DNA from: an uncultured Clostridia bacterium
GTDB lineage: Bacteria > Bacillota > Clostridia > TANB77 > CAG-508
DNA: 31,173 nucleotides
Assembly (NCBI GenBank): GCA_934180065.1
Contig: CAKPRA010000020.1
Coordinates: 1 to 31,173 of the forward strand
Direction of reading: 5' to 3'
Of the stretch, positions 31,110-31,173 are shown piece after piece; positions within the stretch are counted from its first letter, which is position 1, and every line of letters begins with the position of its first letter. Position numbers and translations under genes: made by a program. The notes under the pieces were generated by a model that worked only from the letters and a program-made list of their open reading frames with translations, made no database searches and had not been told where the DNA came from.

Positions 31110-31173
31110 ATTGAGTAGAGGATAATTCTTAATGAATTTCTTCCCTCTCACACCACCGTACGTGCCGTTCGGC
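31110..31173 (-). mobile_element. 3' end of a group II intron (domains V-VI), continuing beyond the window
   Basis: On the minus strand GCCGAACGGCACGTACGG then TGGTGTGAGAGGG resembles the end of domain V, and GAGAGG...CCTCTACTCAAT forms domain VI with a branch-point-like bulged A and an A-T end. This sequence typically follows the reverse transcriptase ORF of bacterial group II introns, which would lie to the right of the window. Intron boundaries are inferred from the break in the B repeat. Confidence 0.7.

Overview
The window is very A+T-rich, closely packed chromosomal DNA from a low-GC Gram-positive bacterium, most likely an uncultured gut-type member of the Clostridia. The evidence is AGGAGG-type ribosome binding sites before almost every gene, a T-box leader before aspS, a probable tetrahydrofolate riboswitch before an ECF folate transporter, two sortases, Hsp33, YqeK, a pyrimidine-nucleoside phosphorylase, a MazF/EndoA toxin beside a clostridial GerS-like gene, and the 3' end of a group II intron. 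Species cannot be named from the sequence.

Layout. 93-2921 (minus): a tightly overlapping cluster of a MazG-like pyrophosphohydrolase, a divergent Fe-S uracil-DNA-glycosylase-like protein and a B12-binding radical SAM enzyme, preceded by a frameshifted, 5'-truncated gene. 2949-5036 (minus): folate ECF transporter (FolT, ATPase, T component) behind a THF riboswitch and a good promoter. 5223-5600: joined scraps of mobile-element genes, including a tyrosine-recombinase tail. 5713-8604 (minus): an AAA_14/DUF4143 ATPase, tRNA-Gln, tRNA-His, a sortase and a HIT protein. 8807-12138 (minus): a C-terminally short alanyl-tRNA synthetase and the tRNA methylthiotransferase MtaB. 12304-12820: a tandem array of a roughly 150-bp structured repeat. 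12877-14250 (plus): sortase B and YqeK. 14482-18063 (minus): tsf, rpsB, hslO, dtd. 18107-22641 (plus): another copy of the structured repeat, T-box plus aspS, a 97-residue unknown and a PepV-like dipeptidase. 22766-25277 (minus): pyrimidine-nucleoside phosphorylase, RNase HII and a membrane-anchored unknown. 25833-27101 (plus): HtrA protease. 27206-30883 (minus): metallo-beta-lactamase fold protein, a nucleotidyltransferase of foreign look, an ITPase-like protein, MazF and a GerS-like protein. The right edge enters a group II intron.

Most genes are housekeeping: translation (alaS, aspS, rpsB, tsf, dtd, mtaB, two tRNAs), stress and proteostasis (hslO, htrA), nucleotide hygiene (MazG-like, ITPase-like, HIT, YqeK, pdp, rnhB), and surface or transport functions.

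The most unusual content lies between genes. One repeat family (12304-12820 and 18107-18269) has outer arms that differ in sequence between copies yet pair perfectly within a copy, around a conserved core. This looks like covariation in a structured RNA or a hairpin-borne mobile element. A second, possibly circularly permuted relative lies at 25367-25517, with a decayed copy near 17451-17575. A separate composite repeat (a C hairpin plus a B module with terminal inverted repeats) occurs in several gaps, and one B module is interrupted by the group II intron. All calls were made by reading the sequence; no database search was run.
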